In this document: piece by piece, positions 43,820 through 52,723 of the stretch
How the letters are laid out: every line of letters begins with the position of its first letter
Numbering within the stretch: position 1 is the first letter of the stretch
NCBI RefSeq assembly: GCF_000770675.1
Contig: NZ_AVBG01000001.1
Span: forward strand, 496,001-560,000
Source: Pontibacillus chungwhensis BH030062
GTDB taxonomy: Bacteria; Bacillota; Bacilli; Bacillales; BH030062
Direction of reading: 5' to 3'
DNA length: 64,000 nucleotides
The notes under the pieces: model-generated
What the model saw: the letters and a program-made list of their open reading frames with translations, nothing else
Databases searched by the model: none
Told to the model about the DNA's origin: nothing
Translations under genes and position numbers: made by a program

Positions 43820-44373
43820 ACCGCACTCTCCCCTTTTACAATTCTTATATTAAAACGGATATAAGAAAGCGTTAATTTATAGAGCCATTTTCCTACGAAA
43901 AATAAAGCTGACCCCATCAACAAACCACCACTACCTAGCGTAATGGAAATGAACAAGTTAATGAAGAATGGCTCAACAGTGCCTATGAACATACTACCGA
44001 TAAAAAGGAATGGTGTTATTGCCAGACCGATGGCCATAGAACATAACCCTATATAAAGACTGATCACACCAATGGCAGGGCCGAGAACAAGGATTAAATT
44101 TAAGAAGCTTACGCTCATTGTAGCGAATATGGCTTGTAAAATATGTTTAACTGACTTTTCAACCTGCGCTCGTTCAAGTCTATATTCAGCCAATAAATCT
44201 TTGCCGATTCTCCTTGGATCACCTAACTGGCGCGCAAGCTCCTCTTCAGAATGCCCTTTCATCATCCCTGTATCAAAATGTTCTTCATAATCATAAAGAA
44301 GCTCTTTACGGTCTTTTTCAGGAAGTTTACTCAATTGCTTTGCTAACTTATACATAAATTGATCCTTATTCAA
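43816..44373 (-). CDS. DUF1700 (HAAS-domain) membrane protein
   Basis: A 185-residue protein: an N-terminal helical HAAS domain (FMYKLAKQLSKLPEKDRKELLYDYEEHF, with LARQLGDPRRIGKDLL) followed by four membrane segments. DUF1700 proteins pair with PadR regulators and act in envelope stress circuits. The TTG at 44373 is chosen as start because AGGAGG lies 9 bases before it; it overlaps the padR stop by 8 bases. Confidence 0.86.
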   Translation of the reverse strand: MNKDQFMYKLAKQLSKLPEKDRKELLYDYEEHFDTGMMKGHSEEELARQLGDPRRIGKDLLAEYRLERAQVEKSVKHILQAIFATMSVSFLNLILVLGPAIGVISLYIGLCSMAIGLAITPFLFIGSMFIGTVEPFFINLFISITLGSGGLLMGSALFFVGKWLYKLTLSYIRFNIRIVKGESAV

Positions 44374-44689
44374 TTTTATTCTCCTCCTCAATTAATTCTG
44401 TCACAGCACTTGTGAACATGTTCCAATCTTGGATGAGGGTTTCTTTGTAAATTCTTCCTTCAGGAGTAATGGAGTAATATTTTCTGGATGGTCCTTCGGT
44501 AGATGCGGCAAAATACGTAGTTAGATATTCTTCTTTGGTGAGGCGTCGTAGCAAGGGATAAAGAGTACCTTCTGCAATTTGTATCTTATTAGAAATATTT
44601 TGAGCAAGTTCATAGCCATATTGATCTCTAGAAGCAATCATAACGAGCACACATAACTCTAGTGCTCCCTTTTTAAATTGAACATTCAC
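44366..44689 (-). CDS. PadR-family transcriptional repressor
   Basis: A 107-residue winged-helix protein with the PadR pattern KKGALELCVLVMI, GYELAQNISNKIQIAEGTLYPLLRRLTKEEYL and GPSRKYYSITPEG, ending in a short dimerisation helix. First gene of the padR-DUF1700-DUF4097 operon, likely self-regulated through the palindromes just upstream. The inducer is unknown; envelope stress is the usual suggestion for this operon type. Confidence 0.9.
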   Translation of the reverse strand: MNVQFKKGALELCVLVMIASRDQYGYELAQNISNKIQIAEGTLYPLLRRLTKEEYLTTYFAASTEGPSRKYYSITPEGRIYKETLIQDWNMFTSAVTELIEEENKIE

Positions 44690-44708
44690 TTATCCACCCC
44701 CTACTTTA

Positions 44709-44730
44709 TATTATTCAGTACTAAATAATA
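44709..44730 (-). promoter_or_regulatory. Candidate PadR operator, proximal
   Basis: A 22-bp near-perfect palindrome (20 of 22 positions) centred on AGTACT, with arms TATTATT and AATAATA, 19 bases upstream of the padR start. Confidence 0.55.
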
Positions 44731-44776
44731 CTCACTAGTCAGGAAAAAGTTTCCTAATCAACTAAAATTATCTTAC

Positions 44777-44801
44777 CTTATACTACTGAATAATACAAGG
44801 T
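44777..44801 (-). promoter_or_regulatory. Candidate PadR operator, distal
   Basis: Contains TACTGAATAATA, an exact inverted copy of the 12 bases TATTATTCAGTA of the proximal site, inside an imperfect palindrome bounded by CCTT and AAGG. It lies between padR and the divergent CHY gene; a third ATTCAGTA occurs near 44834. Confidence 0.45.
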
Positions 44802-44867
44802 AGTGAGGAAAAAGATGTTCAAGGCTTCATTCATTCAGTACACTATATAAAAAAGGAGGTTTGTAAA

Positions 44868-45194
44868 ATGAGCTCACCCCTTAAGATTTTCGGTCAAATC
44901 GTTGATGAAGAAACGCGTTGTGTGCACTACCACACTAGTAAAGACGTTGTTGCGATTAAATTTTATTGCTGCCGTACATATTACCCTTGTTATAAATGTC
45001 ATGATGAGACTTGTGAACATCCTATTCGTCGCTGGCCAAAAACAAAGTTCGAAGAAACAGCTATACTTTGTGGCCATTGTCAATCGCAATTCTCAATTAA
45101 CACCTATTTAAGTGCCCCTTTCACCTGCCCCCACTGTAAACATGCATGGAATGAAGGATGTGCTTTGCACTACCATATTTACTTTGAGGCATAG
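44868..45194 (+). CDS. CHY-type zinc finger protein
   Basis: A 108-residue protein matching the CHY zinc finger pattern: TRCVHYHTSKDVVAIKFYCC, YYPCYKCHDE, AILCGHCQ and FTCPHCKHAWNEGCALHYHIYF, with about ten Cys and many His expected to bind three zinc ions. Bacterial members have no settled function. AAAGGAGG precedes the ATG. Transcribed divergently from padR, with the putative PadR sites between them, so it may belong to the same regulon. Confidence 0.9.
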   Translation: MSSPLKIFGQIVDEETRCVHYHTSKDVVAIKFYCCRTYYPCYKCHDETCEHPIRRWPKTKFEETAILCGHCQSQFSINTYLSAPFTCPHCKHAWNEGCALHYHIYFEA

Positions 45195-45241
45195 AACTTT
45201 CCTAAGAGAGATACACTAATGGGCGTAAAGGAGGCGTGACG

Positions 45242-45391
45242 ATGTCGAATAAGAATAAGCAAGGGAAAAAGCAAGGTAGTCAAAAAGGAAAACCGTACAA
45301 TGAGGCACTTGGAGCCCAAGATAATGTAATGTCAAAGGAAGAAATGAAAAAAGCTACACACCCAACACAAACTACGATCGATGAAGACTAA
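45242..45391 (+). CDS. 49-residue Lys/Gln-rich small protein
   Basis: AAAGGAGG lies 7 bases before the ATG of a 49-codon frame starting MSNKNKQGKKQGSQKGKPYN and ending THPTQTTIDED. Fully hydrophilic, basic then acidic; composition like small acid-soluble or other minor spore proteins, but no family identified. Only 47 bases after the CHY gene, and followed by a terminator, so the two may be one unit. Confidence 0.55.
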   Translation: MSNKNKQGKKQGSQKGKPYNEALGAQDNVMSKEEMKKATHPTQTTIDED

Positions 45392-45405
45392 TTCTATGAT
45401 CCCCC

Positions 45406-45438
45406 AAAAAGGCATTGTTCAAAGCAATGTCTTTTTTA
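45406..45438 (+). terminator. Terminator after the 49-residue ORF
   Basis: AAAAGGCATTG, TTCAAAG loop, CAATGTCTTTTTT. Confidence 0.75.
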
Positions 45439-45583
45439 ATTCTTCAGAGAATGTTTAGTATGGGCTACTAAAAATGAACGAAAACCTTCACAGTTCCTTC
45501 ATCGAATTAACAGAATAGATAGAATTCTACCGAATAAGGCATTTGGATTGGATGAAGCGCGCTGAATCGTTTATGATAACAAT

Positions 45584-47761
45584 ATGAAAATGAAACAGAC
45601 TCTCTATCAAACCTTACTACATTGGCTTGCAAGAATTACGGCGGCAGATCCTGGTCTGACCCGACTAGTCAATGCAGCAAAGGCCACGCTAAGCGTGATT
45701 TCCTCTGTACTCACTACAAATCTTCTACTAGATTGGCTCGATTACAGTTTAATTACCGTTCCGATCTTCTCCGGAATTGTAGGGCTCTTAGGTGTCTTTG
45801 CTGTATTTGACGATACGAGTCAAAAGCAAAAAGTCACAACGCTACTCCTCGCTTTATCAAGTGGAATAACACTTACTATCGGGGCCTGGACCTCTTCCTA
45901 CTTCCACCTATCAGATGTTGCAATCTTGAGCGTTGTATTTTTAGCTTTTTATCTATCACGTTACGGCTCCCGATACTTCTCACTAAACATGATTGGTTTT
46001 ATCTCGATTTATTTTTCAACAATCTTAAATGTTCAATTTAACGATTTGCCAATATACTTCATTGGTATAGCTATTGGTGTGTTTTATGCATACTTCTATA
46101 AGTTTGTTGTACTCAAGAATAAGCCTGAAAATGTACTAAAAAGAAGCATGACGTCCTTCCACATTCAAACAAACTTGATTCTCTCCAGGGTGATTCATAT
46201 TATTCAACATCCTGATGAGGATGAAAGTCAGCTACGTTACTTAAACCGCAATGTTTTAAAGTTGAATGAATATGCCCGCAATATATCATCACAACTAGGC
46301 GACGTAGACCCCTACGATGTATGGGAAGGAATAACAGCAAATCAACTTCGGCTTTATGTGTTTGATGTTCAAATGCTAATGGAAACTTTAACACCTACCA
46401 TTAAGCAACTTAAAGAACAAGAAGCAATTAGTCATAACGATGTACAGAATGCCCTTGTACAATTAATCCAATCAACCAAAAACGTTAAGGTTTTGCGCCA
46501 CCATGATGTCTTAGAACAGCTTTTAGAAGCTGAAAAGAGTGTACAGCAACTTCGAACAGTTGCTCAAGAAATTAACCAACAAGAGTATGATGAGTGGTTA
46601 TTCTTGTTACGCCGCCTGAATACGATGGCAAACCACGTCATTGAAGGGGCATTTGAACTTCATGAAGTTCGCCACAAGAATATAGAACGGACAAATAAAG
46701 AGGAACCAACAGGGGAACCCTCTCAAGATGAGAAACAAGAAGGACTTGAGCCTACGACCAAAAAAGCACTTCAAGCTCTACTAGCAGGTGCCTTAGCCAT
46801 TGCGCTTGGTTATTTATTAACACCTACACATCAGTACTGGATTTTACTTTCAGCCTTTATAGTATTTATGGGAACTGATACGGTCGGACGAACTTTTATT
46901 AAAGCAAATGAACGTACAATTGGTACTATTGCTGGTGCGATTGTTGGTTTCGGAGTTTCTTTAGTACTAAGTGGCCATAGCACGTGGCAGGTTGCGTTTA
47001 TCTTTTTATGCATTTTTATGGCGTTTTACTTATTTAATGTCTCCTACTCTCTGGCGATGTTCTGGATTACCATGATTATCGCGATGCTATACGACCTATT
47101 ATTAGGGGGAATTACGTATCACCTATTGCTAGCGCGTGTATTCGATACATTCCTAGGTGCATATATTGGATTCTTCTCTAGCGCATTAGTACTGCCGAAC
47201 AAAACGAGAGAAAAAGTAACGGATACGACCATTGCATTTTTAGATTCCTTGTCTCAGTACATTGAAACGTATTTAATGGGCCTGAAAGGGAAAAACACGA
47301 CCGAAAACTTGACTGAAATTGCCTTCGAGCTTGATCAATCTCTTCACCAATTCAAGATTGACTCTGAATCTATCCGTAAACGTCCAGCACGTTTCTCAAG
47401 ATCTGATATCGAAAGATGGTTAACGATTCTTGTAGCTACGAATTATTATGCGAAACACTTAAATGCGACTAGAGAACAAGCACCTACGATCGATCCTGAA
47501 TTAAAAGAAACCATTGACCACATTCAAGCTCACGTTAATCATAATATTGCAGCAATTAGTGAGATGTTACGCACGAAACGACATCAGGTCATCTATGATT
47601 TAGAACACGATCGTGAGCGTATTGAACGTTATCCTGACCAGGATAACGATTTATCAAAACGTATTTTCGTGTACAAGCTCTACTACATTTGGCGCATTAA
47701 CCAGTCCCTTGTATTACTTGCTCAGGATATGGGCGCCCCGATATCAAGACCTCCTGAATAA
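45584..47761 (+). CDS. FUSC-family membrane protein
   Basis: A 725-residue protein with two membrane blocks of about six helices (residues 25-180 and 395-545), each followed by a cytoplasmic helical region, the fusaric-acid-resistance/YccS/AaeB-like layout. GTDTVGRTFIKANERTIGTIAGAIVGFG in the second block is the FUSC signature. Probably an aromatic-acid or other small-molecule exporter; substrate unknown. No clear ribosome site precedes the ATG at 45584, and ATG at 45590 is an alternative. Confidence 0.85.
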   Translation: MKMKQTLYQTLLHWLARITAADPGLTRLVNAAKATLSVISSVLTTNLLLDWLDYSLITVPIFSGIVGLLGVFAVFDDTSQKQKVTTLLLALSSGITLTIGAWTSSYFHLSDVAILSVVFLAFYLSRYGSRYFSLNMIGFISIYFSTILNVQFNDLPIYFIGIAIGVFYAYFYKFVVLKNKPENVLKRSMTSFHIQTNLILSRVIHIIQHPDEDESQLRYLNRNVLKLNEYARNISSQLGDVDPYDVWEGITANQLRLYVFDVQMLMETLTPTIKQLKEQEAISHNDVQNALVQLIQSTKNVKVLRHHDVLEQLLEAEKSVQQLRTVAQEINQQEYDEWLFLLRRLNTMANHVIEGAFELHEVRHKNIERTNKEEPTGEPSQDEKQEGLEPTTKKALQALLAGALAIALGYLLTPTHQYWILLSAFIVFMGTDTVGRTFIKANERTIGTIAGAIVGFGVSLVLSGHSTWQVAFIFLCIFMAFYLFNVSYSLAMFWITMIIAMLYDLLLGGITYHLLLARVFDTFLGAYIGFFSSALVLPNKTREKVTDTTIAFLDSLSQYIETYLMGLKGKNTTENLTEIAFELDQSLHQFKIDSESIRKRPARFSRSDIERWLTILVATNYYAKHLNATREQAPTIDPELKETIDHIQAHVNHNIAAISEMLRTKRHQVIYDLEHDRERIERYPDQDNDLSKRIFVYKLYYIWRINQSLVLLAQDMGAPISRPPE

Positions 47762-47784
47762 ATTTAAATAGTAGAACTTTTCTG

Positions 47785-47813
47785 TTTACAGAGACGATTT
47801 AACGTGCTAAACT
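47785..47813 (+). promoter_or_regulatory. Promoter of the serine operon
   Basis: TTTACA, 17 bases, TAAACT, placed just before the T-box leader. Confidence 0.55.
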
Positions 47814-47819
47814 TCTAAA

Positions 47820-48079
47820 AAATAAGGAAAAGTAATGATGAAGACCAACATAAATTTGTGACCCTCAGAGAGTCGATGGTAGGTGAGAATCGACGGCACA
47901 GTTTATGGGTAGCCCTTCTAAACTAGTGTCCGAAACCTAGAGTAGGCACACTCGGCGTCAACCGTTATCAGACTGGTAATTATACCAAATGAGAGAACGA
48001 CGCTTGTCGTTTATTAAAGGGTGGTACCGCGTTAATGACAACGCCCCTTGCTAGCAATACGTTAGCAAGGGGCGTTTTT
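47820..48079 (+). promoter_or_regulatory. T-box leader of the serine biosynthesis genes
   Basis: A tRNA-sensing T-box riboswitch. Seen in order: AGAGAG and the distal stem I hairpin GTCGAT...GGTGAGA...ATCGAC, the stem III element CGG-CGTCAA-CCGTTATC, the T-box AAAGGGTGGTACCGCG (48016-48031) and a terminator, ACGCCCCTTGCTA paired with TTAGCAAGGGGCGT, then TTTTTA. The best-placed specifier codon is UCC (47929-47931), a serine codon, which agrees with the genes controlled; this codon call is inference from alignment by eye. Confidence 0.88.
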
Positions 48080-48111
48080 ATTTTACCTTAAATACACAGG
48101 AGGGATTTCAA

Positions 48112-49263
48112 ATGCTACAAGATCAAACATTTCTTCGAGCTCCAGGACCAACACCAATTCCAGATCGCGTCAAACATGCGATGAACCAACCAATGATTGG
48201 ACACCGCTCCCCGTCATTCGCTAGGTTATTTGCGGATACGAGCGAACGTCTAAAGCCTATTTTCGGAACATCTCAACCTGTTTATACTCTGACTGCGAGC
48301 GGAACAGCAGCCCTAGAAGCAGCTGTTACGAATACAGTCGCTAAAGGGGAGAAGGTAATCGTAGTTGTTGCAGGAGCATTTGGAGACCGCTTCGCAAATG
48401 TATGTGAACATAATGGCTACAACACTCATCGATTAGAAATTGAATGGGGTCGCTCTGTTACATCTGAAGAACTTAAGAGTACCCTCAAGGAACATCAGGA
48501 TGCAAAAGCAGTTCTGTTAACTTATAATGAGACCTCAACCGGCGTCATGCACCCTATTCAACAACTTTCTCAAACTGTTCATCAATATAGCGAGGCCCTT
48601 GTCTTAGTAGATGGGGTTAGCTGTATCGGAGGAGTACCGGGTAATATGGATCAATGGAATTTGGATGTCCTTGTCACAGGATCACAAAAAGCAATGATGC
48701 TGCCACCAGGGTTATCATTTGTTGCCTTAAGTAAAAGAGCTGAAGCAAAGCTTGAAGAAGGGAATCCATCTTTCTATTTAAATATAAAAGCCTATCAAAA
48801 GCAGCTTGAGAACAGTATGACTCCTTATACACCTGCTGTCTCTTTAATACAAGGGCTTCAGGAAGTAAGTAAAATGATGGAGGAGGAGACGCTTGAACAT
48901 GTCTTCGACCGCCATCAAATTATGAAAGACATGACACGCGCTGGAATTAAAGCGCTTGGGTTACCGCTTCTTACAAACGAAGAAGATGCCTCCCCTACCG
49001 TGACATCTGTTAGAGAAACGGAGCAGTTTAAACCAGATGAACTTCGGAGCCTTCTCTCTAAACAATTCGGGTTAACGTTAGCAGGCGGCCAGAAAGAATT
49101 AAAAGGGAAAATATTCAGAATCGGTCACATGGGATACTGCTCCCCAGCCGATGTCCTAACAACGCTATCTATGATTGAAATTGGCTTGCAACAACTTGGT
49201 GTAGATATTGAACTAGGTGCAGGCGTTAAAGCAGCCCAGGAGGTGTATGTTAAACATGTTTAA
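48112..49263 (+). CDS. Class V aminotransferase, probable phosphoserine aminotransferase role
   Basis: A 383-residue PLP enzyme of the serine-glyoxylate/alanine-glyoxylate aminotransferase group: RAPGPTPIPDRV, GHRSPSFARLF, LTASGTAALEAAV, LVDGVSCIGG and VTGSQKAMMLPPG with the PLP Lys. It is not a classical SerC, but it overlaps serA by 8 bases under one T-box, so it most likely transaminates 3-phosphohydroxypyruvate to phosphoserine, as class V enzymes do in several archaea and Bacilli (inference). ATG follows AGGAGG. Confidence 0.85.
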   Translation: MLQDQTFLRAPGPTPIPDRVKHAMNQPMIGHRSPSFARLFADTSERLKPIFGTSQPVYTLTASGTAALEAAVTNTVAKGEKVIVVVAGAFGDRFANVCEHNGYNTHRLEIEWGRSVTSEELKSTLKEHQDAKAVLLTYNETSTGVMHPIQQLSQTVHQYSEALVLVDGVSCIGGVPGNMDQWNLDVLVTGSQKAMMLPPGLSFVALSKRAEAKLEEGNPSFYLNIKAYQKQLENSMTPYTPAVSLIQGLQEVSKMMEEETLEHVFDRHQIMKDMTRAGIKALGLPLLTNEEDASPTVTSVRETEQFKPDELRSLLSKQFGLTLAGGQKELKGKIFRIGHMGYCSPADVLTTLSMIEIGLQQLGVDIELGAGVKAAQEVYVKHV

Positions 49264-50839
49264 AGTATTAGTAAGTGATCCAATTAGTGAAGACGGAATC
49301 AGAGCGCTTCTAGATTCTGATCAAGTCCAAGTAGATCAAAAAACTGACCTATCGCCTGAAGAGTTAAAGGAAACGATTCCAGAATATGACGGTCTCATCG
49401 TACGTTCTCAAACAAAGGTAACAAAAGAGATTTTAGAAAGTGCCACAAATTTAAAAGTCATCGGTCGAGCTGGTGTTGGTGTTGACACCATTGACCTTGA
49501 AGCTGCTACCGAACACGGAGTTATAGTAGTCAACGCACCGAACGGAAATACCATTTCCACTTGTGAACACACTTTCGCTATGCTAATGGCTTCGGCAAGA
49601 AACATCCCTCAAGCTCATAAAGCACTCACAGAGGGAAATTGGGATAGGAAGACGTATAAAGGCGTTGAGCTTAAAGGAAAGACGCTTGGCATAGTCGGTA
49701 TGGGAAGAATCGGAACAGAAGTATCAAAACGGGCGAAAGCTTTTCAAATGAATGTAATCGGCTACGATCCTTTCTTAACAGAAGAACGAGCTTCTCAAAT
49801 AGGCATCCAAAAAGGTGACCTGGATGAAATTTATGAAAATGCAGATTTCATTACTGTCCACACACCGCTCATTAAGGAAACGCACCACTTAATTGATAAG
49901 AGTGCATTTCAAAAAATGAAAAAAGGCGTTCGTATTGTCAACTGCGCTCGCGGCGGTATCATCGATGAGACCGCTCTCCTTGAAGCCATTGATGAAGGAA
50001 TTGTGGCAAGAGCTGCTTTGGATGTGTTCGAAGAAGAACCACCAACAGATAACCCGCTCGTCGGTAAACCAGAAGTTATCGTAACCCCTCACTTAGGCGC
50101 ATCGACATCTGAAGCCCAATTGTATGTAGCAGAAGATGTGAGTCAAGAAATCTTGAATATTTTATCAGATCAACCGTTCCAAAACGCCGTCAATATGCCG
50201 GCTGTTAACGACGAAACGAGAAAAATTCTTGAGCCTTACTACTTACTAAGTGAGAAACTTGGGGAAATGATGATTCAGCTCGCCAAACAACCTCCAAGAC
50301 ACATCAAGATCAGCTATGCAGGCACATTGACTGATTTCAATACAGAGCTTGTAACCCGCACTTTTGTAAAAGGATTGCTTAGCCATTACCTCGGTGAAAA
50401 GGTGAATATAGTAAATGCAACTCACCTCGCCAAGCAATATGGTTTAAGCTACTCCGTTGAGAACACAACGGCTAGTCTAGGTTATTCTGGTCTAATTAGT
50501 GTTACATTAACAACAGACGAAGGAGAATACAGCGCAGCCGGAACTTTATTTGATGGTTTAGGGCCACGTATTGTTCATGTGAATCAGTATACGATCGACA
50601 TCGCACCAACTGATCGTCTCCTCTACATTCAACATACAGACGTGCCCGGAATCATCGGTCATGTTGGTAGCTTACTAGGGAAGCATGAAATAAACATCGC
50701 AACCATGCAAGTTGGTCGTAAACAAGTTGGTGGTCAAGCGATTATGATGTTAACGATCGACAAAGCTCTCTCTGAAGAGGTCTTAGGAGAACTGCTTCAA
50801 GTTGGCCATATTCACTCAGCCAAAAATATAGATTTATAA
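49256..50839 (+). CDS. serA: D-3-phosphoglycerate dehydrogenase
   Basis: A 527-residue enzyme catalysing the first step of serine synthesis. NAD domain motif GIVGMGRIGTEV, catalytic Arg (NCARGGIIDETAL), Glu (DVFEEEPP) and His (TPHLGAST); then an intervening ASB domain (about residues 315-450) and a C-terminal ACT domain (YIQHTDVPGIIGHVGSLLGKH), the type 1 long form that is usually serine-inhibited. ATG at 49256 is chosen; an in-frame ATG at 49247 is too close to AGGAGG. Second gene of the T-box operon, overlapping the aminotransferase gene. Confidence 0.95.
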   Translation: MFKVLVSDPISEDGIRALLDSDQVQVDQKTDLSPEELKETIPEYDGLIVRSQTKVTKEILESATNLKVIGRAGVGVDTIDLEAATEHGVIVVNAPNGNTISTCEHTFAMLMASARNIPQAHKALTEGNWDRKTYKGVELKGKTLGIVGMGRIGTEVSKRAKAFQMNVIGYDPFLTEERASQIGIQKGDLDEIYENADFITVHTPLIKETHHLIDKSAFQKMKKGVRIVNCARGGIIDETALLEAIDEGIVARAALDVFEEEPPTDNPLVGKPEVIVTPHLGASTSEAQLYVAEDVSQEILNILSDQPFQNAVNMPAVNDETRKILEPYYLLSEKLGEMMIQLAKQPPRHIKISYAGTLTDFNTELVTRTFVKGLLSHYLGEKVNIVNATHLAKQYGLSYSVENTTASLGYSGLISVTLTTDEGEYSAAGTLFDGLGPRIVHVNQYTIDIAPTDRLLYIQHTDVPGIIGHVGSLLGKHEINIATMQVGRKQVGGQAIMMLTIDKALSEEVLGELLQVGHIHSAKNIDL

Positions 50840-50842
50840 ATA

Positions 50843-50890
50843 AACGAAGCTGCTCTCTTTGATAAAAAGCTGAGCAGCTTCGTTCGTTTT
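50843..50890 (+). terminator. Terminator of serA
   Basis: AACGAAGCTGCTC...GAGCAGCTTCGTT stem with a 14-nt loop, then CGTTTT. Confidence 0.8.
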
Positions 50891-51092
50891 GTGCCAATTT
50901 TTCTTTTCAGGTCGCTTGGATTCCTTTTTCTGGTCCTAAGCACCTTTTTTAAACTGTGTTCATATCTACTCTACCCGGTAAAGCTATAACCATACCTCCT
51001 CTTCTTTTACAAAGAATCAGACGCAATAATGGAACTCCTTGGCTGTGTTTGTTAAAATCAACAAAGAGTATACGAGTAAGGGGGACATCAAA

Positions 51093-52232
51093 ATGAATAT
51101 TGTGTCAATTGAACCGACACCAAGCCCCAATTCAATGAAGATTAACTTGAATGAACAATTAGCTGACGGAGAATCGAGAAACTATAAAAGAAACGATGAT
51201 CCATCAGATGCGCCGGATTACATTCAACAACTATTTGCAATTGAAGGGGTAAAAAGTCTATATCATGTTTCAGACTTTATTGCACTAGATCGAAATCCTA
51301 AGCACGCTTGGGAACATATACTACCTGCAGTACGTTCTGTATTTGGCTCAGTCGAACAACCTATGGAAGAGACTGATGAAAGAGCACCAGATACAGAGGC
51401 ATTTGGAGAAGTAAACGTTTATATACAAATGTTTCGTGGAATTCCAATGCAGATTAAGCTTGAAGAAGGCGATAACGAGCAACGAGTAGGACTTCCAGAG
51501 AGATTTATGAACGCAGCCATGAAGGCTTCTCCTGCCTCACCTAATATGGTTATGGAACGAAAATGGGTTGAACAAAATCCTCGTTACGGTGACCCTGAAG
51601 AAGTTGGACAAGAGATCACTGAGGAGATTTCAGCCAGCTACGATGAGGATCGGCTAGCGTCATTAGTAGAACAGGCTTTTGAAGATGGCGCAGGTGAAGT
51701 TCAAACGGGTCACGAAGAAGCGAAACAAGTAACGCTTGAAACGTTAGATGAGTCAGATTGGAAAGTGCGCTATGCTGCACTCGACCGTATGAATCCAACG
51801 TATAATGACCTCCCTGTATTAGATAAAGCGCTAGACGATGAGAAGGCTTCTATTCGCCGCCTTGCAACTGCTTATTTAGGAATGATTGAAGAACCTGAAG
51901 TACTTCCTTATCTTTACAAAGCTTTAAAAGATAAATCTGTAACCGTTCGTCGTACAGCTGGAGATTGTTTATCTGATTTAGGATTCAAGGAAGCCATGCC
52001 TGAGATGATCGCTTCATTATCGGATAAAAATAAGCTTGTACGCTGGAGAGCAGCTATGTTTTTATACGAGCTTGGTGATGAATCAGCTATCCCCGCTTTA
52101 CAAGAAGCCATTCAAGATTCAGAATTTGAAGTACGCATGCAAGCTAAAATGGCACTTCGCCGCATTGAAGGCGGAGAAGAAGCAAAAGGTTCTGTATGGC
52201 ACCAAATGACTCAGGCAAGAAAAGAACAGTAA
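51093..52232 (+). CDS. cvfC: CvfC-family protein with HEAT repeats (YpgR-like)
   Basis: A 379-residue cytoplasmic protein. The N-terminal 90 residues (SIEPTPSPNSMKINLN, LFAIEGVKSLYHVSDFIALDR) form an Nfu-N/scaffold-like domain; residues about 220-365 are HEAT-type repeats (YAALDRMNPTYNDLPVLDKAL, RRTAGDCLSDLGFKEAMPEM, RWRAAMFLYELGDESAIPAL, RMQAKMALRRI). This is the layout of 'conserved virulence factor C' and YpgR. Molecular role unknown. ATG at 51093 follows AAGGGGG. 21 bases from brxA, so one operon. Confidence 0.88.
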   Translation: MNIVSIEPTPSPNSMKINLNEQLADGESRNYKRNDDPSDAPDYIQQLFAIEGVKSLYHVSDFIALDRNPKHAWEHILPAVRSVFGSVEQPMEETDERAPDTEAFGEVNVYIQMFRGIPMQIKLEEGDNEQRVGLPERFMNAAMKASPASPNMVMERKWVEQNPRYGDPEEVGQEITEEISASYDEDRLASLVEQAFEDGAGEVQTGHEEAKQVTLETLDESDWKVRYAALDRMNPTYNDLPVLDKALDDEKASIRRLATAYLGMIEEPEVLPYLYKALKDKSVTVRRTAGDCLSDLGFKEAMPEMIASLSDKNKLVRWRAAMFLYELGDESAIPALQEAIQDSEFEVRMQAKMALRRIEGGEEAKGSVWHQMTQARKEQ

Positions 52233-52253
52233 GATTCTAAGGAGGAATATAAA

Positions 52254-52682
52254 ATGAACGCATATGAAGAATATATGAAACAAGTAGCTCAACCGATGCG
52301 CGATGAACTAACAGGCGCGGGTTTCACAGAACTCACAACTCCTGAAGAGGTAGATGCTTTCGTTAGCGAAATGGAAGGCACGGCCCTTGTCGTTGTTAAT
52401 TCCGTATGTGGCTGCGCAGCAGGATTAGCTCGACCTTCTGCGAAAGAATCACTTAATCACACAAAACGTCCTGATCACATTGTAACTGTTTTCGCGGGAC
52501 AAGACCGAGAAGCTACAAATCGTATGAGAGAGTATTTGGAAGGCTATGAACCATCCTCCCCTTCTATGGCTGTTATGAAAAAAGGCCAAGTCGTTCACTT
52601 TATCCCTCGCGAAGAGATTGAGGACCATGAAGTAGAAGAGATTGTAGCAAACTTAACCAACGCATACGATCAATTTTGTTAA
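52254..52682 (+). CDS. brxA: Bacilliredoxin BrxA (YphP)
   Basis: A 142-residue thioredoxin-fold disulfide enzyme that removes bacillithiol from S-bacillithiolated proteins. The C-G-C active site is at residues 52-54 in VVVNSVCGCAAGLARP; VTVFAGQDREAT and PSSPSMAVMKKG follow the YphP pattern closely. Its presence implies that the organism makes bacillithiol. AAGGAGG precedes the ATG. Confidence 0.94.
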   Translation: MNAYEEYMKQVAQPMRDELTGAGFTELTTPEEVDAFVSEMEGTALVVVNSVCGCAAGLARPSAKESLNHTKRPDHIVTVFAGQDREATNRMREYLEGYEPSSPSMAVMKKGQVVHFIPREEIEDHEVEEIVANLTNAYDQFC

Positions 52683-52723
52683 AAAAAGAGGGTGCATCTA
52701 TTGAGATGCACCCTCTTTCTTTT
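52681..52723. terminator. Bidirectional terminator
   Basis: AAAGAGGGTGCATCT, ATT loop, AGATGCACCCTCTTT with flanking A and T runs; overlaps the last codons of the minus-strand gene. Confidence 0.88.
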
